From an uncultured Clostridia bacterium (GTDB lineage Bacteria; Bacillota; Clostridia; Oscillospirales; CAG-272), in assembly GCA_945936265.1 (NCBI GenBank), contig CAMETB010000012.1, forward strand, positions 1 through 19,703: a DNA stretch of 19,703 nucleotides. Direction: 5' to 3'. Both the position numbers and the translations under genes were made by a program. The notes below the pieces were generated by a model. The model was not told where the DNA came from. It did no database searches and saw only the letters and a program-made list of their open reading frames with translations. This document shows positions 1-6,487 of this stretch, in pieces (position 1 is the stretch's first letter; each line of letters opens with the position of its first letter).

Positions 1-957
1 ATAATTATTCTTATCAAGTTCAACAAGATAGCCGCCCGTTATATCCTCGGGGTCGGTAACTCCGTTTATATAGCGATATTCTTTCAATATGCCTTTGTCA
101 ATAAGCTCGCCCGAGGTGACGCTGACTATACTGCCGTAGGTAGCGTTCAGTTTATCGTTTTCTTTTTCAAGATCGGTTATATTTACCCGGCTTTTTCCTA
201 TCTGCACCTTTTCGCAAAGGAGATATACTCCGTAATACTCGCCGTCAAGGAACAGATCAACGCTTTGAAATTCGCACGCGTCCAAACCGATAAGCGACCC
301 GAGCTTATACATAACGGAGTTGCGTATAAACGACTGGTCGAGATAGTTGGCAAGCAAAATCCACGTTTTTGCCTCGCCCATTCCGAAAAGATTTTTCTTT
401 TCATTCAATTTTAACTGAAACGGCTTTTTGGCATAAGTGTCGGTCGTATTTCCTCTGACCTTGAGTTCTCCATGCATATGCTCGGTATCTACGTATTCGT
501 ATTTTCCGTTTTTATTTATTATAGCCGTTTTTACGTTCGTATCGGTTTGGGGATACTGCGAAACTATTTTGTCCTTACCTATTGAGGTAGTTATATGTAT
601 GCTGGGCAACGAGGACGATATAAACACGGTATATGCGTATTCCGTATCACCGTCGTAAAATTTTACCGAATACGTGCCGTCGCTTTCTCTGAATCCGGTT
701 ATATCTAACTTATCGCCGCTTGAAATTCCTATTTTCTTATTGGTCAGGGGTGACTCGTACGATATACCCGTCTTTGCAAAATTAAAGACGATTTCCGTCG
801 GGTCCGTATAGGACGGCAAAAACACCTCTCCCGCTTCGGTTGACGCAAACGTTCTCCCGTCGGGAAGAGTTACGCTCAAATTCATATCCGTATCGGAGGC
901 GAATACCGCGCCTGCCAGGGCAAATACACAAATGACGGTAAAAATCAGTTTTTTCAC
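1..957 (-). CDS. CotH kinase family exported protein, 3' end cut by the window edge
   Basis: The frame is open from a GTG at 957 to the left edge (319 codons, no stop). Residues 1-20 are a signal peptide (two lysines, a hydrophobic core, then small residues before ASDTD), so the product is exported. Residues 40-120 look like a beta-rich N-terminal domain. The CotH signature follows: HGELKVRGNTT at 163-173, KKPFQLKL at 177-184, then WILLANYLDQSFIRN at 199-213, LFLDGEYYGVYLLCEKVQ at 235-252 and GGYLVELD at 308-315. CotH-family proteins are atypical protein kinases, first known from spore coats; many clostridial members are secreted and of unknown substrate. The conserved acidic residues of the active site lie mostly beyond the edge and cannot be checked. 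The GTG start is chosen because the signal peptide begins there; an AAGGA lies about 13 bases upstream, slightly far. It starts 21 bases after the CDF gene stop, so the two are probably co-transcribed. Confidence 0.88.
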   Translation of the reverse strand, partial: MKKLIFTVICVFALAGAVFASDTDMNLSVTLPDGRTFASTEAGEVFLPSYTDPTEIVFNFAKTGISYESPLTNKKIGISSGDKLDITGFRESDGTYSVKFYDGDTEYAYTVFISSSLPSIHITTSIGKDKIVSQYPQTDTNVKTAIINKNGKYEYVDTEHMHGELKVRGNTTDTYAKKPFQLKLNEKKNLFGMGEAKTWILLANYLDQSFIRNSVMYKLGSLIGLDACEFQSVDLFLDGEYYGVYLLCEKVQIGKSRVNITDLEKENDKLNATYGSIVSVTSGELIDKGILKEYRYINGVTDPEDITGGYLVELDKNNY

Positions 958-978
958 TTATTGTGACCGTTCCTTTTT

Positions 979-2166
979 TTATTTTTCGTACCTTGATGAA
1001 AAATAATCTCTGTCTATGGTAAGCACAAGATTGTAAAGAGGATTTATCGCTTTTACTTCCTCGTCTATTTCTTTGCAAAGCTCATCGTTCGTAAGCATCA
1101 TATCGTTGGAAATGCTCACGTCAAATATCACGTTTGTATGAGTTACGCCCTTGACTATCCTGAAATCGTGCATTGATACGGGCGACGAGTATTCGGAGGC
1201 AATATCCGATACGATTTTATAACATTTTTCCCTTAACATATTGGTTTCGGGATCCGAAATACATACGGGATCCATATGTATTACAAGAATTATGTTGAGC
1301 TCTTTCAGAAAGTCCGCTTCTATATTGTCTATCATATCGTGGCTTTCCATTATATCCCCGTCTGCGTCAACCTCGACATGAACGGTGGCAAAGCATCTGC
1401 CCTCTCCGTAAGAATGTATAACGAGATCGTGTATCCCGAGCACACCGTCGTAACTCTTTATTTTTTTCGCTATTTCGGAAATAAACTCCGTATTCGGCGC
1501 TTTGCCTATCAGGGTATTTGACGATTCTATAACGAGTCTTACGCCGGTTACTATTATGTAAACAGATATAAGGCAACCAATAACTCCATCGGTTTTAGGT
1601 CCCGTATAAGGGGTCAGGAGCATGCCGACAATAACCGCCGATGTTGCTATAACGTCGCTTATACTGTCTGCGGCGGAGGCTTTAAGAGCCGTTGAATTTA
1701 TGTGCTTCCCGAGTTTCCTGTAAAGAAGAGCTATCAGAACCTTTACGATAATAGTTGACGCAATTATTATAATTCCCACCGTATCGTAAGACTCCGCTCC
1801 GGAATTTCCGATAAGTTTTTCTGCGGAAGATTTCAGCATTTCAAGCCCAAGAAATGCAACTATTACGGAAATAAACAGACTGCAAAGATATTCCATCCTT
1901 GCGTGCCCGTATGGATGGTCCTTGTCGGCAGGTTTGCCCGTTACCGTATATCCTACAACGGTAAGTACGTTAGATCCTGCATCGGACAAGTTATTTAATG
2001 AGTCAACTATTACGGAGATACTGTTAAGAAAAAGTCCGATAAAAAGTTTTACCCCGAAAAGCAATACATTTGCCGCAATTCCGACAAAGCCTGCAAATCT
2101 GCCGACGCGTACCCGGACTTTAGCATCTTCGCTCTTATCGTAATCTTTTATTATCTTTTCAAGCAT
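979..2166 (-). CDS. Cation diffusion facilitator (CDF) family metal efflux transporter
   Basis: This 395-residue protein exports divalent metal across the cytoplasmic membrane, probably in exchange for protons. Hydrophobic helices cover roughly residues 25-220. The first metal half-site is D55-x-x-x-N59 in VDSLNNLSD, the second D167-x-x-x-D171 in ADSISD; DHPYGHAR at 83-90 is the usual CDF cytosolic-loop signature. In the family, HxxxD in helix V marks zinc transporters, while DxxxD is associated with manganese or iron, so Mn2+ is the likeliest substrate (inference). Residues 230-301 are the usual cytoplasmic dimerisation domain. Residues 315-388 look like a second copy of that fold (HDFRIV matching HDLVIH), which makes it longer than the ~300-residue minimal CDF. 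The ATG has AAAGGTG upstream. A strong promoter and a hairpin leader precede it; the CotH-like gene follows. Confidence 0.92.
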   Translation of the reverse strand: MLEKIIKDYDKSEDAKVRVRVGRFAGFVGIAANVLLFGVKLFIGLFLNSISVIVDSLNNLSDAGSNVLTVVGYTVTGKPADKDHPYGHARMEYLCSLFISVIVAFLGLEMLKSSAEKLIGNSGAESYDTVGIIIIASTIIVKVLIALLYRKLGKHINSTALKASAADSISDVIATSAVIVGMLLTPYTGPKTDGVIGCLISVYIIVTGVRLVIESSNTLIGKAPNTEFISEIAKKIKSYDGVLGIHDLVIHSYGEGRCFATVHVEVDADGDIMESHDMIDNIEADFLKELNIILVIHMDPVCISDPETNMLREKCYKIVSDIASEYSSPVSMHDFRIVKGVTHTNVIFDVSISNDMMLTNDELCKEIDEEVKAINPLYNLVLTIDRDYFSSRYEK

Positions 2167-2179
2167 TTTTACACCTTTT

Positions 2180-2228
2180 TAAAAATCGGGACGGAATACG
2201 AAAAGATGATCCTCCGTCTTACCGTCCC
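2180..2228 (-). terminator. Terminator-like hairpin in the CDF leader (possible attenuator)
   Basis: In the leader RNA of the CDF gene, GGGACGG (2228-2222) pairs with CCGTCCC (2194-2188) across a 27-base loop, followed by GATTTTT. An alternative stem is possible because GACGGA inside the loop can pair with TCCGTC of the same 3' arm. Two mutually exclusive stems ahead of a U-run and upstream of the ribosome site is the layout of an attenuator. It does not match the Mn2+ (yybP-ykoY) or NiCo riboswitch patterns as I remember them. Function is inferred. Confidence 0.4.
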
Positions 2229-2244
2229 TTTAATATCTATTAGT

Positions 2245-2273
2245 AGAATATCACACAAAACTCTCTTTGTCAA
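2245..2273 (-). promoter_or_regulatory. SigA-type promoter of the CDF gene
   Basis: Reading the minus strand, TTGACA (2273-2268), a 17-base spacer and TATTCT (2250-2245) with an extended TGA just upstream of the -10. This is a near-consensus vegetative promoter. Transcription would start near 2238, giving a leader of about 72 bases before the ATG at 2166. Confidence 0.8.
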
Positions 2274-2290
2274 TAAATAAAAAAGTTTTT

Positions 2291-2318
2291 TGAATAATAT
2301 TTTGCCCTCGGGTAAATA
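2291..2318 (+). promoter_or_regulatory. Candidate promoter of the SpoIIQ-like gene (sigma F-like or weak SigA)
   Basis: TGAATA at 2291-2296 and GGGTAAATA at 2310-2318 sit 39 bases before the ATG. This resembles the forespore sigma F pattern (WGHATA, then GGnnAnA), but the spacer is 13-14 rather than about 15. The same bases can be read as a poor SigA promoter (TTGAAT, 17, TAAATA). No better SigA promoter is visible in the gap. Confidence 0.35.
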
Positions 2319-2356
2319 CTACCGTTGTAAAAAAATGTGAAAGGACAATAAAACCA

Positions 2357-2998
2357 ATGGAAGAAAACAAAAAGAATGCAAGAATTTTTTACCTTACTTT
2401 AGCGGTAGTGCTTACCGTCGTCGTAGTGCTCGTAATTGCTACTACGGTTTCACGCCGCAACAGCCCGATAACAGATACCGGAGCAAACAGCACCGATACC
2501 GACACAGGCCGCCCGTCGTTTAACGAAGAAGAACTGCCCACATTTATATTGCCCGTAAGCGGCATTATAACCATGGATTACAATGACGATGTACAAGTGT
2601 TCTCAAAGACTATGAACGATTACAGAACTCACCTCGGCGTAGATATCAAATCGCCGATAGGCTCAAATGTTCTGGCGGTTGCAGACGGAGTTGTAACAAA
2701 GGTATGGGATGATCCTTTTATGGGCACATGCGTTTCAATTCAGCACTCCGGCAATGCGGTAAGTATTTATAAAAATCTTGCAAAAAATGTACAGGACGGC
2801 ATAGTTATAGGTGCATCGGTAAAGTCGGGAGATATAATAGGCACCGTAGGGGAGACGGCTATGAATGAAATAGCGGAAGAGCCGCACCTTCACTATGAGT
2901 TAAAAGTAAACGACTTATTCGTTGACCCCAAGGAGCATATGACTTTCCCCTCCTCCGATATGAATTTCGAGGACGAGGTTACGGACACGGCACAATAA
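2357..2998 (+). CDS. SpoIIQ-like membrane-anchored M23 (LytM) peptidase
   Basis: A 213-residue protein: short basic cytoplasmic N-terminus, one transmembrane helix at about 11-31, a Thr/Asp-rich linker at 36-52, then an extracytoplasmic LytM domain at about 62-190. The four zinc ligands of the M23 family are all present: H92 and D96 in THLGVDI, and H177/H179 in PHLHYEL. M23 enzymes cut peptide cross-links in peptidoglycan. Size, single anchor and the MNDYRTHLGVD region resemble clostridial SpoIIQ, which in sporulation bridges the forespore and mother cell with SpoIIIAH. B. subtilis SpoIIQ has lost a zinc ligand while the C. difficile protein keeps it; this one keeps it. The gene stands alone: no spoIID or spoIIIA genes are next to it, so a vegetative cell-wall hydrolase is the alternative. 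AAAGGA lies 11 bases before the ATG. A strong bidirectional terminator follows. Confidence 0.82.
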   Translation: MEENKKNARIFYLTLAVVLTVVVVLVIATTVSRRNSPITDTGANSTDTDTGRPSFNEEELPTFILPVSGIITMDYNDDVQVFSKTMNDYRTHLGVDIKSPIGSNVLAVADGVVTKVWDDPFMGTCVSIQHSGNAVSIYKNLAKNVQDGIVIGASVKSGDIIGTVGETAMNEIAEEPHLHYELKVNDLFVDPKEHMTFPSSDMNFEDEVTDTAQ

Positions 2999-3013
2999 AA
3001 ATACAAAATTTAT

Positions 3014-3051
3014 AAAAGCGGGGCTTCTACTCACAGAAGCCTCGCTTTTTT
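3014..3051. terminator. Bidirectional intrinsic terminator
   Basis: A 12-bp stem (3017-3028 with 3035-3046, one G-T wobble) and a 6-base loop, flanked by AAAA on the left and six T on the right. It serves the plus-strand SpoIIQ-like gene and, in reverse, the minus-strand isomerase operon ending at 3088. Confidence 0.85.
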
Positions 3052-3087
3052 ACAAATTTTTCAAATAATTATCATTAAAAAAGCAAC

Positions 3088-4053
3088 TTACGCCCAACGC
3101 ATACCGACGGGCTTTTCTTCATTAATCATAACTTTGTTAAGGAAATCGACTGCTTTTTTAAGTCCCTCGTCGATAGTCATAAGGCTGTCTTCATGCTCTA
3201 TTGAAAGAACCTTATCATATCCGACAAGTCTTAAATTGCTTACGAAATCTCTCCAGAAATCCTCGCCGTGACCGTAGCCTACCGTGCGGAATATCCACGA
3301 ACGGTGAATTTCGTCGCTGTAATGCTTATAGTCAAGCACGCCGTTTACCGCAGTATTCTGAGCATCTATCTTTGTATCCTTTGCATGTACATGATAGATG
3401 GCGCCTTTAAGAGCACGGATTGCGCAGACGGGATCTATTCCCTGCCATATAAGGTGAGACGGGTCGAGGTTTGCGCCGATAACATCGCCTACAGCCTCTC
3501 TTAAATTAAGCAATGTTTCGGGATTGTAAACGCAGAAGCCGGGGTGCATCTCAAGCGCGATTTTCGTAACTCCGTGTGCTTTTGCAAATGCGGTAATCTC
3601 TTTCCAGTACGGAACGAGGATGCCCCACTGATAATCCTTTATCTGTAAGAATTCATCGGGCCACGCGCAAGTTACCCAGTTGGGAAGTTTTGCATCGGGA
3701 TCCGAGCCTGGGCAACCGGAAAATCCGACTATTGTATCTACTCCGAGCTTTTCGGCAAGAAGTATCGCATTTCTCATATCGTCGTCATATGCTTTTGCTA
3801 ATTTCTTATCCGGATGAACGGGATTTCCGTGAGCCGCAAGAGCGCATATTTCAACATCGTATTTTTTGAAGGTATTTTTGAACTCTTCAAGTTTCTTCTC
3901 GTCGGCAAGAAGTTCTGCGGGGTTGCAATGATCCTTTCCCGGATAACCGCCTGCGCCTATCTCAACGCTGTGAACGCCGAGCGAAGAAATTATTCTGAGC
4001 GCCTCGTCAAGAGGCTTGCTCCCGTAAAGATTAGCAAGTACGCTTAATTTCAT
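3088..4053 (-). CDS. Sugar phosphate isomerase/epimerase-type TIM-barrel protein
   Basis: A 321-residue cytoplasmic protein of the AP-endonuclease-2-like TIM-barrel family, which isomerises, epimerises or cleaves sugars and keto-sugars using a divalent metal. The barrel starts at once (MKLSVLANLYG). Candidate metal ligands sit in the expected order: E168 (ALEMH), D197 and H200 (NLDPSH), H223 (VHAKD), and E286 (SIEHED). Length is typical of the longer members. An ideal GGAGG lies seven bases before the ATG. It begins 24 bases after the Gfo/Idh/MocA gene, so both are one transcript from the promoter at 5210-5238. The pairing suggests it acts on the keto-sugar made by the dehydrogenase, as in the ycjS-ycjR pair of E. 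coli or C-glycoside-cleaving systems; the actual substrate cannot be told. No transporter or kinase is next to the pair. Confidence 0.88.
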   Translation of the reverse strand: MKLSVLANLYGSKPLDEALRIISSLGVHSVEIGAGGYPGKDHCNPAELLADEKKLEEFKNTFKKYDVEICALAAHGNPVHPDKKLAKAYDDDMRNAILLAEKLGVDTIVGFSGCPGSDPDAKLPNWVTCAWPDEFLQIKDYQWGILVPYWKEITAFAKAHGVTKIALEMHPGFCVYNPETLLNLREAVGDVIGANLDPSHLIWQGIDPVCAIRALKGAIYHVHAKDTKIDAQNTAVNGVLDYKHYSDEIHRSWIFRTVGYGHGEDFWRDFVSNLRLVGYDKVLSIEHEDSLMTIDEGLKKAVDFLNKVMINEEKPVGMRWA

Positions 4054-4077
4054 GAACTTACCTCCGTAAGTGAATTT

Positions 4078-5169
4078 TTATTTGTTTTCAAAATAATGGG
4101 GTTTGCCCGTCTTTGCGGAATCATAGATTCCCTCAAGTATCTCGGTGACTACGTATGCCTGCTCCGGAAGAACTACAGGCTGCGTATCGTCGAGAATTGC
4201 GCTTACCCATGCCTTTGCCTCACGATATGCAGGGTCATCTCCGCCTGCGTCGTAGAAAGCAACTCCCTTAGTGCCGCCAAGTTCGGTAACGTAGGGTTTA
4301 CCGTGCTTTACTCCGTTTATTTCAAGCCTGCCCTGATCTATCATTCTTGCGCCTGCTTTGGTTCCGCAAACTGTGGTGCAAGCCTCTCTGTCCTCGGTGA
4401 TATTGAGTGCCCAGGAAGATTCAAGTACTATTGTCGCTCCGTTTTCCATAACGATAAAGCCGAATGCACAGTCCTCAACAGTAAACTTTTTGGGATCCCA
4501 GTCGCCCCATGCGTTACCGGTCTCGGTCTGATTGTTAAGTGCATGATATGTAGTACCTACACAGTATTTGGGCTTATAGTTGTTCATTGTCCAGAGCGTT
4601 AAGTCAAGTGCGTGTGTACCGATATCTATAAGCGGACCTCCACCCTGCTCATACTCGTTTATAAATACTCCCCATGTAGGAACGGCACGGCGGCGAAGAG
4701 CTGTTGCTTTTGCATAGTAAATATCTCCGAACACTCCGTCATCCGCTTCGGCTTTGAGATAAAGAGAGTCGTTTCTCTGTCTGTTCTGATATCCTATCGT
4801 AAGTTTCTTTCCGGTACGCTTTGCGGCGTCAAGCATTTTCTTTGCTTCCTCTGAATTTATAGCCATAGGCTTTTCGCACATTACATGCTTGCCTGCCTCA
4901 AGTGCGTCAACGGTAATGAAACTATGGCTTCTGTTAGGCGTACATACATGAACCACGTCGATACTCTTGTCTTTAAGGAGTTCCTTGTAGTCCTTATAAA
5001 CCTTTGCGCCTTCAACGCCGTATTCTTTTGCGGCTTTTTCGGCTCTTTCCACGATTATATCGCAGAATGCTACCATTTCAACCTCGTCAATCTTCCTGAG
5101 TGCCGGCATGTGCTTTCCGTTAGCGATTCCGCCGCATCCGATAATGCCGACTTTAAGTTTCTTTTCCAT
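4078..5169 (-). CDS. Gfo/Idh/MocA family NAD(P)-dependent sugar dehydrogenase
   Basis: A 363-residue cytoplasmic oxidoreductase. Residues 5-120 are a Rossmann fold with GCGGIA at 11-16 for the dinucleotide. CEKP at 98-101 is the family's EKP motif with the catalytic lysine K100. GGGPLIDIGTHALDL at 176-190 gives the catalytic pair D182 and H186. The C-terminal half is the usual beta-sheet dimer domain. Members oxidise a sugar or inositol hydroxyl (often C3) to a ketone. It is first in a two-gene operon with the TIM-barrel isomerase, supporting a keto-sugar pathway; the substrate is unknown. GGAGG sits eight bases before the ATG, with a strong promoter upstream. The phosphoesterase gene ends 110 bases upstream with no clear terminator, so some read-through is possible. 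Confidence 0.92.
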   Translation of the reverse strand: MEKKLKVGIIGCGGIANGKHMPALRKIDEVEMVAFCDIIVERAEKAAKEYGVEGAKVYKDYKELLKDKSIDVVHVCTPNRSHSFITVDALEAGKHVMCEKPMAINSEEAKKMLDAAKRTGKKLTIGYQNRQRNDSLYLKAEADDGVFGDIYYAKATALRRRAVPTWGVFINEYEQGGGPLIDIGTHALDLTLWTMNNYKPKYCVGTTYHALNNQTETGNAWGDWDPKKFTVEDCAFGFIVMENGATIVLESSWALNITEDREACTTVCGTKAGARMIDQGRLEINGVKHGKPYVTELGGTKGVAFYDAGGDDPAYREAKAWVSAILDDTQPVVLPEQAYVVTEILEGIYDSAKTGKPHYFENK

Positions 5170-5209
5170 TGTTTATTCCTCCGTAAAGAATAATATTTTC
5201 TTTAAGTAA

Positions 5210-5238
5210 ATTTTAGCATACGATATGCACGATTTCAA
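5210..5238 (-). promoter_or_regulatory. SigA-type promoter of the dehydrogenase-isomerase operon
   Basis: On the minus strand, TTGAAA (5238-5233), 17 bases, TAAAAT (5215-5210), with an extended TGC directly before the -10. Start would be near 5203, about 33 bases before the ATG. Confidence 0.8.
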
Positions 5239-5279
5239 TAGTTTTTTATTAGTTTTCGGCACTTTTTACCCAAAAAAAT

Positions 5280-5756
5280 TCATACTTTCGCTATATTTGC
5301 GACAAGCACTCCCCCGCTTGTATGAACGACGCCGTATGTGCCGCCGTTTCCTATGCTCCCGGGATTAAAAAGTTGTATTCTTTTGCCTTCGATGTACTCG
5401 CAGGTATCAAGAGGTATATGGGTGTGACCGAAAAATACGGCGTCGGCTCCCTTTGAGACAGCGTATCTGAGAAGAGTATCATAGCCATGCTTTACAAAAT
5501 ACTTATGACCGTGTGTAACAAGTACTTTTATTCCGTCAAAATCCAGAAGAGATTCACCCAAAACGGCACTTGCAAAATCGCAGTTGCCCGAAACGCAGAA
5601 AAAGCAAAGATCCGGGTATTTGCGCTTTACATAATCAATATCCCGAAGTCCGTCACCTAAAAATATTACGGCGTCACATACTCCGGAGTGCGCAGCTATG
5701 GCCTTTTCGATTTTTCCGCTTGATGAATGTGAATCCGAAAATACAAGAAGTTTCAT
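5280..5756 (-). CDS. YfcE/MJ0936-type metallophosphoesterase
   Basis: A 158-residue cytoplasmic calcineurin-like phosphoesterase. All metal-site motifs of the family are present in order: DSH at 8-10, GD at 34-35, GNCD at 57-60, THGH at 81-84 and GHTH at 110-113. Members hydrolyse phosphodiesters with Mn2+ or similar metals in vitro; physiological substrates are mostly unknown. The start MKLLVFSD is preferred over an in-frame ATG 51 bases upstream because AAGGAG lies six bases before it and the family begins at this beta strand. It diverges from the unknown three-gene operon. In other Firmicutes this family is often found beside the ITPase gene, which is not the case here. Confidence 0.9.
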   Translation of the reverse strand: MKLLVFSDSHSSSGKIEKAIAAHSGVCDAVIFLGDGLRDIDYVKRKYPDLCFFCVSGNCDFASAVLGESLLDFDGIKVLVTHGHKYFVKHGYDTLLRYAVSKGADAVFFGHTHIPLDTCEYIEGKRIQLFNPGSIGNGGTYGVVHTSGGVLVANIAKV

Positions 5757-5847
5757 AAAATTCTCCTTACGCCCCGTTTCTTGTATCACTAAGAAAGTAA
5801 ACGCCATAAAATGATATCAGCAATAATCAAACGGAGGAATTTACAAG

Positions 5848-6069
5848 ATGAAAATAGATAAAAAGATGATAAATCTGTTGCTTAAATTAAACGATGACCA
5901 ACTTTGGAACACGCTCATGAAAGCCGCATCCAAAAGCGGAGCCGATGGGGTAAAAAATGTTGAGCGCCCTGCGGATATGTCAAAAATAAGGGCGGCTCTC
6001 TCATCTCTCACCGACGAGGATATATCGCGTGCCGCCGAACTTTTCGGAAAGGGGAACAAACATGAATGA
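5848..6069 (+). CDS. Small protein of unknown function, first gene of a three-gene operon
   Basis: A 73-residue, predicted alpha-helical, soluble protein. A perfect GGAGG lies nine bases before the ATG. The N-terminal helix (MKIDKKMINLLLKLNDDQLW) and a second helix (SKIRAALSSLTDEDISRAAELF) are both amphipathic and separated by a short Gly/Asp-containing turn. No cysteine, signal peptide or known domain is visible. Its last eight bases overlap the next gene, so translation is probably coupled. I do not recognise a named family; the style recalls small conserved clostridial proteins annotated as hypothetical. Confidence 0.78.
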   Translation: MKIDKKMINLLLKLNDDQLWNTLMKAASKSGADGVKNVERPADMSKIRAALSSLTDEDISRAAELFGKGNKHE

Positions 6070-6481
6070 AAACAATTTTGAAGATATTCTCTCATCGGTA
6101 ATGTCAAATGAAGATTTAATGGGCAAGATTTCCGGTATTGTAAAATCGAATAAAAGCGGAGATGTCACAAATTCTCTCCCCGATGTAATAGCTGCGCTGT
6201 CGCCCGTCATAAACGGAAATAAAAAAAACGATAGCGAAAATAAGGATGAACAATCCTTTGAAAGTAACATAAAGTCGGAAAGCGAAAAATCGAACACTGC
6301 CGAAACATTTTTAAAAAGCGGCATAGACAGTGGAAATATTCTTTCATTGCTTGCAAACAGCGGCAGAAGTTCAAAGCTTCTCCTCGCTCTTAAACCATAC
6401 GTCAGCAAGGAAAGAAAAGAAATGATAGATACTATTGTCAGGGTGTCGCAGATTGCCGACATAATAAAAACGGTGAGGTAA
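6062..6481 (+). CDS. Uncharacterised helical protein, second gene of the operon
   Basis: A 139-residue protein starting at the ATG inside the end of the previous gene (GGAAAGGGG about eight bases upstream); a longer in-frame start at 6029 is less likely because it has no good ribosome site and overlaps more. Three parts are visible: a helical N-terminus (residues 1-55, NNFEDILSSVMSNEDLM), a charged Asn/Lys/Glu/Ser-rich spacer (about 57-82), and a C-terminal helical segment (about 95-139) with SSKLLLALKPYVSKERKEM. The C-terminal segment, a 'LALKPY-S-ERK' helix followed by an Ile/Val-rich helix, looks like the conserved core. No enzyme motif, membrane span or signal peptide is visible. Function unknown; its fixed company with the small upstream and larger downstream proteins suggests a complex. 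Confidence 0.78.
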   Translation: MNENNFEDILSSVMSNEDLMGKISGIVKSNKSGDVTNSLPDVIAALSPVINGNKKNDSENKDEQSFESNIKSESEKSNTAETFLKSGIDSGNILSLLANSGRSSKLLLALKPYVSKERKEMIDTIVRVSQIADIIKTVR

Positions 6482-6487
6482 ATAAAT

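Noticed and set aside
782..1078. A minus-strand frame across the CDF/CotH junction
   Set aside because: It overlaps both genes out of frame; the in-frame CotH reading from the GTG at 957 carries the family motifs.
2167..2244. Known metal riboswitch (yybP-ykoY Mn2+ or NiCo) before the CDF gene
   Set aside because: The leader is only about 72 bases and lacks the conserved loops of either class as I remember them; kept only as an attenuator candidate.
4096..4602. A 168-codon plus-strand open frame opposite the Gfo/Idh/MocA gene
   Set aside because: It is antisense to a well-supported gene, has no ribosome site and its translation is cysteine-rich and family-less.
5800..5847. Sigma E-like -10 (CATAAAAT at about 5805-5812) before the unknown operon
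   Set aside because: No matching -35 element at the right distance, so not listed as a promoter.
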